A stretch of 64,000 nt of DNA from assembly GCF_963665675.1 (NCBI RefSeq), contig NZ_OY762426.1:2914001-2978000 (forward strand), given 5' to 3'. This document shows, piece after piece, positions 38,101 to 47,411 of the stretch. The position numbers were made by a program, and so were the translations under genes. Every line of letters begins with the position of its first letter. The stretch's first letter is position 1. Below the pieces are notes generated by a model. It ran no database searches. It had not been told where the DNA came from and was given only the letters and a program-made list of their open reading frames with translations. The DNA comes from an uncultured Methanolobus sp. GTDB taxonomy: Archaea; Halobacteriota; Methanosarcinia; Methanosarcinales; Methanosarcinaceae.

Positions 38101-41100
38101 TTGAGACATTGATCACATCATCAAAACTGTATTCGTTCCACTCAAGAGCTTCGGGGGATGTAAAATGGTGTTTCGTATCGTTTTCGATGACGTAGACTTC
38201 GAGAGAGCCTTGTGCTCTGATTAAAGATCCATCTGTTGGCTTATCGTTTTGAATATTTGTATGCAGAATAACGAGGCCATTAAAAGCATTAGCCAAATAT
38301 ACATAATCTCCTAATACCTCAACATCTCTTGCAACACTTGTCGCTGAATAACTTCCTGCAAGTATTGGTGCAGAAGGGTCCTTGATGTTAACTATCAAAA
38401 GCCCATCAGACCAAGCAACGTAAGCATAATCTCCGTTAATGCAGACATCTTCTGCCCATCCTATACTAGGAGAATTACCTATATAGTAGGTACCTACAAT
38501 TACCGGTGCAGTTTTATCAGTAACATCTACAATTACAAGCCCTCTAACAAAATCAGTTACGTAAGCATAATTTCCCTCTACAGAAACACCAAATGCATAA
38601 TCTCCCGTATCACAGATGCCCGAAAGTATAGGTTTTGTAGGGTTGCTAATATCTACAATTGTGAGGCCATTTTCCTCATCTGCAATGTAGGCGTAGTTTC
38701 CCTCAATTTCAATATCGTTTGCCGAACCAGCAGTATCATAACTGCCTACAAGGAGTGGCGATGATGGATTTGTAACATCAACTATCACAAGACCATTTAT
38801 GCCATCTGCTACATATGCATAATTACCTTTTAAGTAAACAGCTTGTGCAGAACCATTTGTATGGTAACTTTCTTTTAATATTGGTGATGAGGGGTCAGTG
38901 ACATCAATAATCGTAAGGCCATGTGTACCAATTACATATGCATATTTATCCATTACAGCAACATCTTCTGTGTTACCTTCCATATTGAAAATACTTTCAC
39001 TAATCGGCTTCGTTGGCTCATCTATGTTCACAATTACAAGACCATTATAATCATCGGCAATGTAAACATAGTTGTCATCTAAAACAAGATTAAGTGCATC
39101 ACCTATACTATCATAGACACTTGTGACTACTGGTGTTGCTGGATTAGTTATATCCAGTACCACAAGGCCACTATATAAATCTGCTACATAGGCATAGCTA
39201 TCTGCTATGACAACACTATATGCAAGGTCCAGTTCATAATTGCCTACAAAAGTTGGTTCTGCTGGGTTAGCTATATTTAGTATAACAAGACCATTGCCAT
39301 CACTAGCCATGTATGCATAATCGCCGGAAATAACAACATTCCATGTCCAATCATCGGTATCACAACTGCCCACAAATGAGGGAGATGCAGGGTATGTGAT
39401 ATCTACAATAACAAGACCATTGTCCATATCCGCTACATATGCATAATCATCTTCTATAATAACATCATATGCATCCCCTGTATCATACTTGCCCACAAGC
39501 TTCATTGATGAAGGGATTGAAACATCCAGAATTAAAAGACCATTGTCATCACTGGCCACATATGCATAATCGCCTTCTACATCGACATTGTTTACGTAAA
39601 CATCGTAACTGCCTGTGAAAATTGGTACTGCTGGATTTGTGATATCCAGGATAATAAGACTGTTAATGTTCGCTACATATGCATAATTGCCTTGTACTGC
39701 AACACCACGAGAAATACCAGCATAACTGCCCTCAAAAGTTGGTAGTGCTGGATTAGTGATATCAAGAATTATAAGGCCATTACTGCTTACTACATATGCA
39801 TAGTTTTGTACGATATTTATATCGTATATAAGTGATGAAGTATTTATCCTTCCAATTTCTGATGGATGGGAAGAGTTTCTGATATCCATTACAACAAGGT
39901 CTTCACCTTGCGCATAATATACATAGTCTCCTGAGATGGCAATTGTAGTAATAGCACCTCCAAGGCGAGACTCTAAAGTCACATTCATCGGCGCTTTCTT
40001 TATAATTAGCATTGCCGCTTTTACCTCGGACCATGCGCCGTCATTATCCTGCACGCTGAAGTAAATGGTATGATTGCCAACTGAAAGATCGTGAGTACTG
40101 AAATTGGCTGAGTCACTAAGATGACCGTCTATATTCGAAGTCCAGTTGTAGCTGACTATCGAGCCGTCAGAATCAGATCCTACTCCTTCGAAAGTAACTG
40201 TTTCGCCTTCAATAGCGGGATTCGGTAAAATAGAAGAGATTGTAGCTGTTGGTAGGGTGTTTGGTGATGAGGTCGTGTTTGTGCTCAGGATTATCAGTCC
40301 ATTTAAACCATCGGCAACGTAGACGTAGCTGTCTAATACTGCAACATTAAGTGCATATTCACAAAGTGCATATCCGTCCTTACCATACCTGCCTGCAAGT
40401 GTGGGTGTGGCGGGGTTACTGATATCTATAATCACAAGACCATTGTAATCATCGGCAACGTATGCGTAACTGTCTGAAACTGCAATACCCTGTGCATGTC
40501 CTCCCGTATAATAATTGCCTACAAGGAAAGGAGTTGCAGGAATACTGATATCTATAATCACAAGACCGTTTGAACCATCAGCAATATATGCATAACCTTC
40601 TGAAACTACAACATCAAGTGCATATCCTTCCGTATCATAATTGCCTACAAGGAAAGGAGTTGCAGGATTACTGATATCTATAATTGCAAGACCGTTTGAA
40701 CTATCAGCAACATATGCATAACCTTCTGAAACTGCAACATCAAGTGCATATCCTTCCGTATCATAATTGCCTACAAGGAAAGGAGTTGCAGGATTACTGA
40801 TATCTATAATTGCAAGACCGTTTGAACTATCAGCAACATATGCATAACCTTCTGAAACTGCAACATCAAGTGCATATCCTTCCGTATCATAATTGCCTAC
40901 AAGGAAAGGAGTTGCAGGATTACTGATATCTATAATTGCAAGACCGTTTGAACTATCAGCAACATATGCATAACCTTCTGAAACTGCAACACCAAGTGCA
41001 ATACTGTCATGCCCTCCAGCAAGAGTTGGCTCTGATGGATTGCTGATATCTATTATCGCAAGACCGTTTGAACCATCAGCAATATAGGCGTAATCATTGG

Positions 41101-42244
41101 ATACCGCAATATCATATGCCCAGCTATCAATGTCATAGCTGCCAGCAAGGATTGGCTCTGATGGGTTGCTGATGTCAACAATTCCAAGACCATTGTGCTG
41201 ATCGACTATGTATGCATAACTTTCTGAAACTGCAATGCTATTAGGATATGATACCATTCCATAACTGCCTACAAGCGTGGGTGCGGTCAGATTACTGATA
41301 TCTATAATCGCAAGACCGTTTGAACTATCAGCAACATATGCATAACCTTCTGAAACTGCGACATCAAGTGCATATCCTTCCGTATCATAATTGCCTACAA
41401 GGAAAGGAATTGCAAGATTACTGATATCTATAATCACAAGGCCATTGTCATCATCGGCAATGTAGGCATAACCTTCTGAAACTGTAATGCTATTAGGATA
41501 TGATACCATTCCATAACTGCCTGCCAGCATGGGTGTTTCCGGGTTACTTACATCAAGAATTACAAGACCATTTGAACCATCAGCAACATATACATAACCA
41601 TCTGAAGCTTCAACCCTATAAGGATATGATTCCATTCCATAACTGCCTACAAGCATGGGTGCTTCCGGGTTACTTACATCAAGAATTACAAGACCATTTG
41701 AACCATCAGCAACATATGCATAACCATCTGCTATGGCAACACCATATGCAGTACTGTCATACCTACCAGCAAAAGTTGGCGATTCTGGGTTGCTGATATC
41801 TACAATTACAAGACCGTTTGAACCATCAGCAACATAAGCGTAATCATTGGATACCGCAATATCATATGCCCGGCCATCGGTGTTATAGCTGCCAGCAAGG
41901 GATGGCCCTGATGAGTTGCTGATGTCAAGAATTACAAGACCATTATAATAATCGATAGCATAGGCATAACTGTTTGAAACAATAATCTTGTCAAATATAC
42001 AATCTGTAACTAGTCTACCAAGTTCGGATGGCGATTCTGGATTGGACATATCTACTACAACAAAATCCTGTCCTTGATTGACATAAGCATAATTTCCAAA
42101 AACAGTTGCTGCATGCATGGAACCACCAAAGTGTCCTTCAAACGTGATGTTCACCTCGTCTGCACTTACAGTGCTAACCAAACTTAGTATTAAAGCTGCA
42201 AAGACAATAACAAAACCAGAAATTCTTAATAGATTGTTTCTCAT
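35177..42244 (-). CDS. Giant PEF-CTERM-like surface protein with LVIVD propeller repeats, PKD and LGFP domains
   Basis: 2355 residues. Signal peptide at about 1-28. First LVIVD block at about 30-640: roughly fifteen 42-residue repeats of the form YAYVADxxNGLVIIDISNPxxPxLVGxY. PKD domain at about 655-745 (NTLPTATISSILPNPAIEGE). Second LVIVD block at about 755-1370. LGFP-type repeats at about 1460-1670 (KWASMGYGKSVLGYPIG, KWAEIGFASSVLGLPTG). A long helical region (about 1690-1960), a fibronectin-like domain (about 2075-2155), a second PKD (about 2165-2250, WSWDIDGDGNEDG), a DUF11-like domain (about 2255-2330) and a sorting tail (EIAEFPTIIIPVLSVIGFAF plus basic end) follow. It is a surface-anchored adhesive or binding protein. 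The AT-rich region upstream (42245-42729) should hold its promoter. Confidence 0.85.
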   Translation of the reverse strand: MRNNLLRISGFVIVFAALILSLVSTVSADEVNITFEGHFGGSMHAATVFGNYAYVNQGQDFVVVDMSNPESPSELGRLVTDCIFDKIIVSNSYAYAIDYYNGLVILDISNSSGPSLAGSYNTDGRAYDIAVSNDYAYVADGSNGLVIVDISNPESPTFAGRYDSTAYGVAIADGYAYVADGSNGLVILDVSNPEAPMLVGSYGMESYPYRVEASDGYVYVADGSNGLVILDVSNPETPMLAGSYGMVSYPNSITVSEGYAYIADDDNGLVIIDISNLAIPFLVGNYDTEGYALDVAVSEGYAYVADSSNGLAIIDISNLTAPTLVGSYGMVSYPNSIAVSESYAYIVDQHNGLGIVDISNPSEPILAGSYDIDSWAYDIAVSNDYAYIADGSNGLAIIDISNPSEPTLAGGHDSIALGVAVSEGYAYVADSSNGLAIIDISNPATPFLVGNYDTEGYALDVAVSEGYAYVADSSNGLAIIDISNPATPFLVGNYDTEGYALDVAVSEGYAYVADSSNGLAIIDISNPATPFLVGNYDTEGYALDVVVSEGYAYIADGSNGLVIIDISIPATPFLVGNYYTGGHAQGIAVSDSYAYVADDYNGLVIIDISNPATPTLAGRYGKDGYALCEYALNVAVLDSYVYVADGLNGLIILSTNTTSSPNTLPTATISSILPNPAIEGETVTFEGVGSDSDGSIVSYNWTSNIDGHLSDSANFSTHDLSVGNHTIYFSVQDNDGAWSEVKAAMLIIKKAPMNVTLESRLGGAITTIAISGDYVYYAQGEDLVVMDIRNSSHPSEIGRINTSSLIYDINIVQNYAYVVSSNGLIILDITNPALPTFEGSYAGISRGVAVQGNYAYVANINSLIILDITNPAVPIFTGSYDVYVNNVDVEGDYAYVASDDNGLLILDVSIPSSMKLVGKYDTGDAYDVIIEDDYAYVADMDNGLVIVDITYPASPSFVGSCDTDDWTWNVVISGDYAYMASDGNGLVILNIANPAEPTFVGNYELDLAYSVVIADSYAYVADLYSGLVVLDITNPATPVVTSVYDSIGDALNLVLDDNYVYIADDYNGLVIVNIDEPTKPISESIFNMEGNTEDVAVMDKYAYVIGTHGLTIIDVTDPSSPILKESYHTNGSAQAVYLKGNYAYVADGINGLVIVDVTNPSSPLLVGSYDTAGSANDIEIEGNYAYIADEENGLTIVDISNPTKPILSGICDTGDYAFGVSVEGNYAYVTDFVRGLVIVDVTDKTAPVIVGTYYIGNSPSIGWAEDVCINGDYAYVAWSDGLLIVNIKDPSAPILAGSYSATSVARDVEVLGDYVYLANAFNGLVILHTNIQNDKPTDGSLIRAQGSLEVYVIENDTKHHFTSPEALEWNEYSFDDVINVSSEILDSFPTGDDISISQEIIDKYYELGGSATFGESVGDGELEGEPDSADNYCSYVNFQNGAIECFKNGPHVGETFAILDQFYVKWASMGYGKSVLGYPIGNMSEERMSIKNTPYRYQLFTNGTQLGALEWNLNTNLVYEVHGAIFAKWAEIGFASSVLGLPTGDEQGIPNSKYGTVGRYSTFENGHIHWNKETGVSFVTYGALNECYNKIQGTQSDLGFPIMSQVETTDGHYYCEFEKGCIEWNDYSGNYEPNYNPTINQKIDSRLKAKPNFPQYLLDPNYVGSVTVLSTQLSDFVLRTDLTEQYDQLYDDGIRFYNIRNSYLYNAKQSLKNNDLTCAKNFLERANKMQMCSYNSFQAANDVFVGSTESAETLAEGIRTECELICNIGIGYAPYSSLSILGQSVKAKKAMFVTFACVDTIKEWKINGIGEGAKQGATTVITHYITSQLKYDALGGKTLEQAIQSGSVDLAMNPTLSKQINVEIVDKLMSLGLRRKLIEDEFVGMAIGGADAAAMHFTDDEFAEVVDYYVETTCRMIDVPIETVQAYSPVELRVYDSSGRVTGLVGGVVKNEIPNSIYEPELEKVFICMANDTYRYETVGTANATYGLKILHYENMSNQEIILTDVPATINIKHIYSVDWENEAQINKTVTMNDDFFSPQSISNIQSLIESTWINFTWSNPADSDFNHTEVYFNGIFQTITSVENFNATGLQPDTDYTISTRTVDIYGNLNHTWVNLTAKTKPLDAETLKVDFTANTTCGEAPLTVLFSGNSSNALTWSWDIDGDGNEDGNTKNLIYTYTNPGIYDVSLTVTNAGKITTETKCDYITVYNPSDVILSITDYTEKVLLGSELTYEITMENTKNVELTNVQLVDVLPPELIFVSSSGATFDKTTNTVIFDIGNLMPEESIISKITVKTAAYGPIENSVSMYCDQLEPINCRDITTVVTQEEIAEFPTIIIPVLSVIGFAFIFMRRRE
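40560..40990 (-). repeat. Near-identical 126-bp tandem repeats inside the giant gene
   Basis: Three consecutive copies of a 126-bp unit (42 residues, core YALDVAVSEGYAYVADSSNG) are identical or nearly so at the DNA level, with a fourth, diverged copy on each side. Another close copy lies at about 41300-41420. The identity at silent sites points to recent duplication or gene conversion. Confidence 0.85.
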
Positions 42245-42729
42245 TCACGTAACCCCCATCTGTTTACCCCATAATCAATAAATTACACTACCAAGATGAA
42301 AAACGATGTCTATATTAATATTATCTGCTGAGCCTTTTTTTACGTTTAATATTGGAAAAACTGACAACAATCCAAAACACAATACTATACTAGATTTTAT
42401 TTGCATCCATGCCACGCCCCTTGAATAAAGTACCCACTGGGATGCACTGACACTTATGACAATTTAAAAAATAATATTGACAAATTACATACTGAAAATC
42501 CACGCACCCATCATGAATCCCAAGTGCAACATCCTTCATTTTAATGATATTTCACACTACATCCCTTCTATTAAAGGATAAATTACTCTTATATAAATCA
42601 TTAGTAAATGAAAATGTTTCTTAGTCAAATAGTAAACATGTCAATTAGAGATACATGTCATCTAAATATTCACATTCGTCACTTCCTGAACTTCTTCGAA
42701 GTTCTAATTTTCATTTCAGATTACAACTA
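42245..42729. other. Intergenic region upstream of the giant gene
   Basis: About 485 AT-rich bases with no coding sequence. TATA-like stretches occur (for example TATATAAAT reading near 42592), but no transcript start can be fixed. The right edge is the TA target of the IS630 element. Confidence 0.45.
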
Positions 42730-43932
42730 GTGTCATGTCACGCCTCAATTGTCGTATAAAGGCGTTTCAATTTAACTCTTGCATCAGATGTTGTAAATTG
42801 CCAATTGATCTTGCTGCATCTCTCATTCCTATATGCTTCCCAAGCTTTTATTTCGTCAATCAGAACTTTATTATCTCCAATTCTACGGTTTAAACATTGC
42901 TTGTTCAGTACATTCAGCTCAATTTCTGCCATATTTAACCAGCTTCCATGTTTTGGAGTAAAGATCAATTCAAATCTATCAAGAAGTCGTTTTGCTTTCT
43001 CTGGATGAAAAGTTTCATAAAATGAGCCTGGCACATGTGTATCGTAATTATCCATGATCAATGTAATCCGTTCTGCTGATTTGTATTTTGCTGCAACTTT
43101 TTCAATGAACTGTGCCCAATCTCTTTTAGTTTTGCGTTCTGTTACTTCTACGATTCTTTCTCCTGTTAAAGGTTCGCAAGCTATGAATATGTTGCAAACA
43201 CCCTCTCGTCGATATTCATAATCATATTTCTCTGGCTTGCCAAATGAAGCAGGGATCCTATTTCTTGTTTCAGATATCAATTGTTTAGGTGATTCATCCA
43301 TACAAACAACAGGAAACAAAGCAGAATAAGCACGCTTGTAGACATCTAATACCATTTCCATCTGCGCGACAAAAGAACTGTTTTGTTTGGGCGGGATTAC
43401 CCAACCTACTTTTTTCCAGGGTTTAAGTTCGTTTTTTTAAAACTCTCCTTATTGATTCGTATGAAATGCTATCTATGTATTCTAATTCGACTACTTTGTC
43501 CGCTAATAATCGTAATGACCATTGACTATGACCATGTGGTGGATCGGAACAACTCAATGCAATGATGTGTGCTTCCAGATCACCATCAATTTTCTTTTCA
43601 TAGATTCGTTCATTTTCTTTGCCATGTAATGTAAGATCGAGGCCATTTTCAACAAACCTTTTTTTCACACGGTCTATTTTCCTCATACTAACATTAAGGA
43701 CACTAGAAATTATCTCATTAGTATGCTTTTCTTTCTGATATTTCCCTTCATCACAGTTTAGCAAAATTAAGGCATTTTGATATGTTTGAGATTTGTGTTT
43801 TCCTTTTGAAACAATGGAATCTAATTCATTTCTTTCCTCTTCGGTAAGCGTGACAATGTATTTTCTTTGCATATGCTCTAATTGGATATTAAGCGTAATA
43901 AAGATCACGTCATTTTAACTGTGACACGACAT
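42730..43932 (-). mobile_element. IS630-family insertion sequence
   Basis: The ends are GTGTCATGTCAC (42730-42741) and GTGACACGACAT (43921-43932), imperfect inverted repeats. Each is flanked by TA (42728-42729 and 43933-43934), the target used by IS630/Tc1 elements. The length of 1203 bp is normal. Confidence 0.8.
42738..43872 (-). pseudogene. IS630-family transposase, frameshifted
   Basis: The first frame (43872 down to 43423) gives the N-terminal HTH half (RKYIVTLTEEERNELDSIVS; SQWSLRLLADKVVE). The second (down to 42738) gives the DDE domain (FPVVCMDESPKQL, ERITLIMDNYDTH, FTPKHGSWLNMAEIE). The halves meet at a TTTT-A7-C run near 43430-43440. Reading NELKPWKKVGWVIPP requires a +1 (or -2) shift, not the -1 shift common for programmed slippage. 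I therefore call it disrupted, though +1 recoding cannot be excluded. Confidence 0.75.
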
Positions 43933-44058
43933 TAGATTATATTTAATCTATAATCAATCACTTTACTATATCAAATCTCAAATCAAAAAACATACGACTA
44001 AAAATAAATATGTTCATATCAAATTGGTATTAATTCGTATAAGTTTAGAGGGGATTAA

Positions 44059-46323
44059 ATGGAAGATGATATTTGTGATCTCATTGAATTAGACTTTCCA
44101 GATACATTTGATTTAGTAGAAAAAGTCAGTGATAATGCTTATCAAGTTGTCAGTAGGGAATATCTAATGGGGGGTTGGGCAATTCGATTATTTGGAAAAT
44201 TAATTTGGATTATGTATCCTCCTTTTTCTAATATCACAGAAATAGAGATGAAAGCAAATTTCCTTCTAAGTTCTTTGTATTCGGAGTACTTTGAAACCCT
44301 TGAAAATTCATTTCGAGAATTACTAAAAAAGCACAATTTCAATTTCCATTATAATTATAGAATTTCTCTCTACCCACCTTCAACTAAAAATATTGAAGAA
44401 CTTCCATTTTTATCACCCTACTTTTTACAGTTAAGTCAAGATAATCCACTATTGATAGTTACTCATAAAATTGGTGATTCAAAGGTTCGTTCATGCATTT
44501 TATACGATGTGGATTATTTCATTAATCTTTTTTCTTCTGAATCAAATGTTGCCGAAAAGTTTTGTATTAAACAGCTACTTCAAAGTTGGATACAGTTTTC
44601 AGATAATAGCATATCTGAAGAAGACGCTTCTAAAATAGCTAATGCATTTGTTGAGGAAAATATACCTGATGGAATTAAAGGGTATACAATAGAAACAATT
44701 AATGTAGATAATCCAAAGCTAAATGAATACAGCAATTACCAAGAACCTTCTCAAACTGACATTATTAGAGTACATTCTGAAATAGCGACTTTTCTTAATG
44801 AAACAGGCGTTAAACCAGGAGAATATGAAGGAAAAGATGCAAAGGAATTGAACTATCTTATTTTTGATTTTCTTTACCAGAAATTAGAAGACCAAATAAA
44901 AAGGTATGATGAGAGTCTTTTACTTTATACGTATAAACAAGTGGAATTAATAGAAGGAAAAAGAGAATTAAATAGATGGCAATCTGGAGTTAATGCTTCT
45001 AAGCGTACTGATTATGATTTTATTGGAAAAACAGTTGAAGATATCAAAAAAATTGCTTCGGTTGCTAGCTCAGCAAAATTAATTGTTGAACTTATTTTAA
45101 AGGTGAATCCTACAGGACAGAATCGAATAAATAGTGATTCTTGGAGTTATTTGCAAGCACTTTCAAATATTTTACATGAAAACATTGTTATATGCGAGTA
45201 TATAGAATATGACATAATACCTCATAAGTTAGTAATAAATGATATCTATGAAATCCAAGATGTAAGGGGTGAAGAACTTTTTAATCATGAAGAGTTCTAT
45301 AGATGTAAAAGTGAAATTTCCTCAAATATCTCATTGAAATATCTTCTCAATCAGAAAAAATCAGTAAAAGTAGAATCGGATCTAGATTCAGATTATTTTG
45401 CGTGTTTAGATACGGTAAATGAGGCTTTCTTAAATGAATATGATGTTTCTTTAAGGAATTTTACAAATGTACTTACAGTTTTGGGCCGAATTGACCTTTT
45501 TGATGAAATACATTTCCCTTTAAGCATAGTATCTGAAAAAGATATTGTTACTAAATTGATACAATACTTAAACGAGTCTGTCGATGGAAATGAACTTGAT
45601 AAGATACTACGTTTCATTAGTTTAGATTTCAATTCATATAATTCTGATACTAAATTAGTTCCAACTAATTTACTTCGTAGAAAAGAACGATTAAATCTGT
45701 GTCCTTTAATTCATTTGAAGTCTGGAAAATACCTATATGGGAACCAAATGTGTTTAGCATCTTCTAATCTCTGGAAAAATTCAATAACTTCTGGAGATTT
45801 TCCTTGCATCATCGATCAAGATAATGAAATTTCTAAAGCATTGAAAAATATCCACGTTTATTTGGATAAAGAATTAGAAAAAGATGCAGGTGAAATAGCA
45901 AAAGCTACTCTTGGTGAAAAATGGGTGGAAACAAACATACTCAATTTTCAAAGGTTATCTAAATCATTTCCAAGAAGACCATCTTGTGGAGAAATTGATT
46001 TACTTGCTGTAAACGAAGAGAAAAAGCTTATTTTTGTTATTGATGCAAAAAATATGAATAAAAGGAATCGACCTTATGACATAAGACATGAAGTTGATCG
46101 ATTTTTATGTGGTGAGAAATCATATCTTGCTAAATTATCTCGAAAAGAGATATTTATAATAGATAATATTGAAGAAGTTCTCAAATATTTTGAAATACAA
46201 AACTTTGAAGAATGGGTTGTAAAGAAGGCTTTTGTAGTAAACAAAGTTTATCCATCCGCATTTTCAAACGGTGGAGTAGATTTTATTCTACTTCAAGATT
46301 TATCTTCCTACTTAACTCAATAA
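44059..46323 (+). CDS. Large protein with C-terminal PD-(D/E)XK nuclease-like domain
   Basis: 754 residues. Most of the protein is unassigned (mixed helices; NLLRRKERLNLCPLIHLKSGK in the middle). The C-terminus carries a restriction-like core, RPSCGEIDLLAVNEEKKLIF then VIDAKN (Glu, Asp and Asp-x-Lys; about 645-680), as in PD-(D/E)XK and NERD-type nucleases. GAGGGG precedes the ATG. It lies just outside the left palindromic repeat of the casposon region and is AT-rich like it. A defence role is likely but inferred. Confidence 0.6.
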   Translation: MEDDICDLIELDFPDTFDLVEKVSDNAYQVVSREYLMGGWAIRLFGKLIWIMYPPFSNITEIEMKANFLLSSLYSEYFETLENSFRELLKKHNFNFHYNYRISLYPPSTKNIEELPFLSPYFLQLSQDNPLLIVTHKIGDSKVRSCILYDVDYFINLFSSESNVAEKFCIKQLLQSWIQFSDNSISEEDASKIANAFVEENIPDGIKGYTIETINVDNPKLNEYSNYQEPSQTDIIRVHSEIATFLNETGVKPGEYEGKDAKELNYLIFDFLYQKLEDQIKRYDESLLLYTYKQVELIEGKRELNRWQSGVNASKRTDYDFIGKTVEDIKKIASVASSAKLIVELILKVNPTGQNRINSDSWSYLQALSNILHENIVICEYIEYDIIPHKLVINDIYEIQDVRGEELFNHEEFYRCKSEISSNISLKYLLNQKKSVKVESDLDSDYFACLDTVNEAFLNEYDVSLRNFTNVLTVLGRIDLFDEIHFPLSIVSEKDIVTKLIQYLNESVDGNELDKILRFISLDFNSYNSDTKLVPTNLLRRKERLNLCPLIHLKSGKYLYGNQMCLASSNLWKNSITSGDFPCIIDQDNEISKALKNIHVYLDKELEKDAGEIAKATLGEKWVETNILNFQRLSKSFPRRPSCGEIDLLAVNEEKKLIFVIDAKNMNKRNRPYDIRHEVDRFLCGEKSYLAKLSRKEIFIIDNIEEVLKYFEIQNFEEWVVKKAFVVNKVYPSAFSNGGVDFILLQDLSSYLTQ

Positions 46324-46410
46324 TATTTTTATTTATTTTTTTATTCACTTTTTCAATTAGAATCAATTCAGATTCAGACGCAAGTAATTGATAAAGTTGC
46401 ATTTTTCAGA

Positions 46411-46470
46411 CTTACCTATATCCCCGAACAAAAATGCGGGGTAATAGGTATCCTGAAAAATAGATACTCA
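46411..46470. repeat. Palindromic junction repeat A
   Basis: Core CCCCG-AACAAAAATG-CGGGG (46422-46441). The left flank reads CTTACCTATAT and the right flank TAATAGGTATCCTG plus AAAAATAGATACTCA. The right arm is the inverted partner of the left arm of repeat B (22 of 24 bases). The left arm partners with the right arm of repeat C. Confidence 0.85.
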
Positions 46471-46475
46471 AAACT

Positions 46476-47339
46476 TTAGGGTGTTATAAGTTTATTATTC
46501 TTAGAAACTTCATCAAAAAAGTTGATAACTTCATCTTTACCAAAAATATCTTCAATGTTTATATCGTTAAAATTAGTTGTTTCAATAACACCTTGATCTT
46601 CTTGAATATATTCTATTTTTCTCTGGTTAATCATAAGAGAAGTCATTTGCCAACATAATCTAATGATTTTATAACTTCTCTCAAAAGAATATAGTTCAGG
46701 TACAAGGCTTGAAGATTTTTTATCCAAATAAACAAATCCAGGTCTTTCGCCAATTTCATCCTTTATTTTTTCGTTTTCATTAGCCAATTTAAGTTTGATA
46801 TCTCCTGTAACAATTCTTAAACCATGTTTATATGAATTATATGCATTTTTGTTATTCAATTCTCTGGCACATAATTGTAAAATATGAGACAGCTTGCGCA
46901 TCATTTCTATAGTTTCTTCTTGTTCCACAAACTCAGAGGAGCAATTTTTGAAAAAGAGGATTTTGATTGTTTCCAATTCATCTTTCTCAGAGATTGATGA
47001 AATATTAGATTTTGATACATCATTAATCATTTTCCCAAATTTAGGAAAACTATAAGTTGTAAGCCAAACCCAAACATTATTTGGTTGCTTGATTAAAGCA
47101 AAAGCCATTGCAAACATTGATTCAAGAGCATGATACATTGTGAAATGGATTTCTGTCTCTAAATGTGATGTTATAGCATTGTAATTCTTGAACTTAATCT
47201 CCCCATTTCCTTGAATGCTATCAAGTATTGGAATTGGATCATCTATAATTCCTTTTAATAAAGTAGCCTTTTCAAAAAGATATCCATGCTGATAAGATGT
47301 AAACAATAATTTATCGTTATTTACTTCAAGCGAATCCAT
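46476..47339 (-). CDS. Hypothetical protein, HEPN-like features
   Basis: 287 residues, mostly helical. Two stretches resemble HEPN-type helices: HLETEIHFTMYHALESMFAM and NNKNAYNSYKHGLRIVTG, the latter with a polar N-x-x-KHG-x-R motif. I cannot place it in a named family. It is the last gene of the five-gene minus-strand run, 72 bp after its upstream neighbour, and its 3' end abuts the element's terminal repeat. Confidence 0.5.
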   Translation of the reverse strand: MDSLEVNNDKLLFTSYQHGYLFEKATLLKGIIDDPIPILDSIQGNGEIKFKNYNAITSHLETEIHFTMYHALESMFAMAFALIKQPNNVWVWLTTYSFPKFGKMINDVSKSNISSISEKDELETIKILFFKNCSSEFVEQEETIEMMRKLSHILQLCARELNNKNAYNSYKHGLRIVTGDIKLKLANENEKIKDEIGERPGFVYLDKKSSSLVPELYSFERSYKIIRLCWQMTSLMINQRKIEYIQEDQGVIETTNFNDINIEDIFGKDEVINFFDEVSKNNKLITP

Positions 47340-47411
47340 TTTTGTAATCTCCCACAGGTAAAATGAAAATTATACTGAATGAGTATAGAAATAATTCAAC
47401 TAATTTCAGTA

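Noticed and set aside
42738..43872. Programmed -1 frameshift in the IS630 transposase
   Set aside because: The A7-C run is present, but the -1 frame meets a stop at once. Only a +1 or -2 shift joins the halves, so damage or another kind of recoding is more likely.
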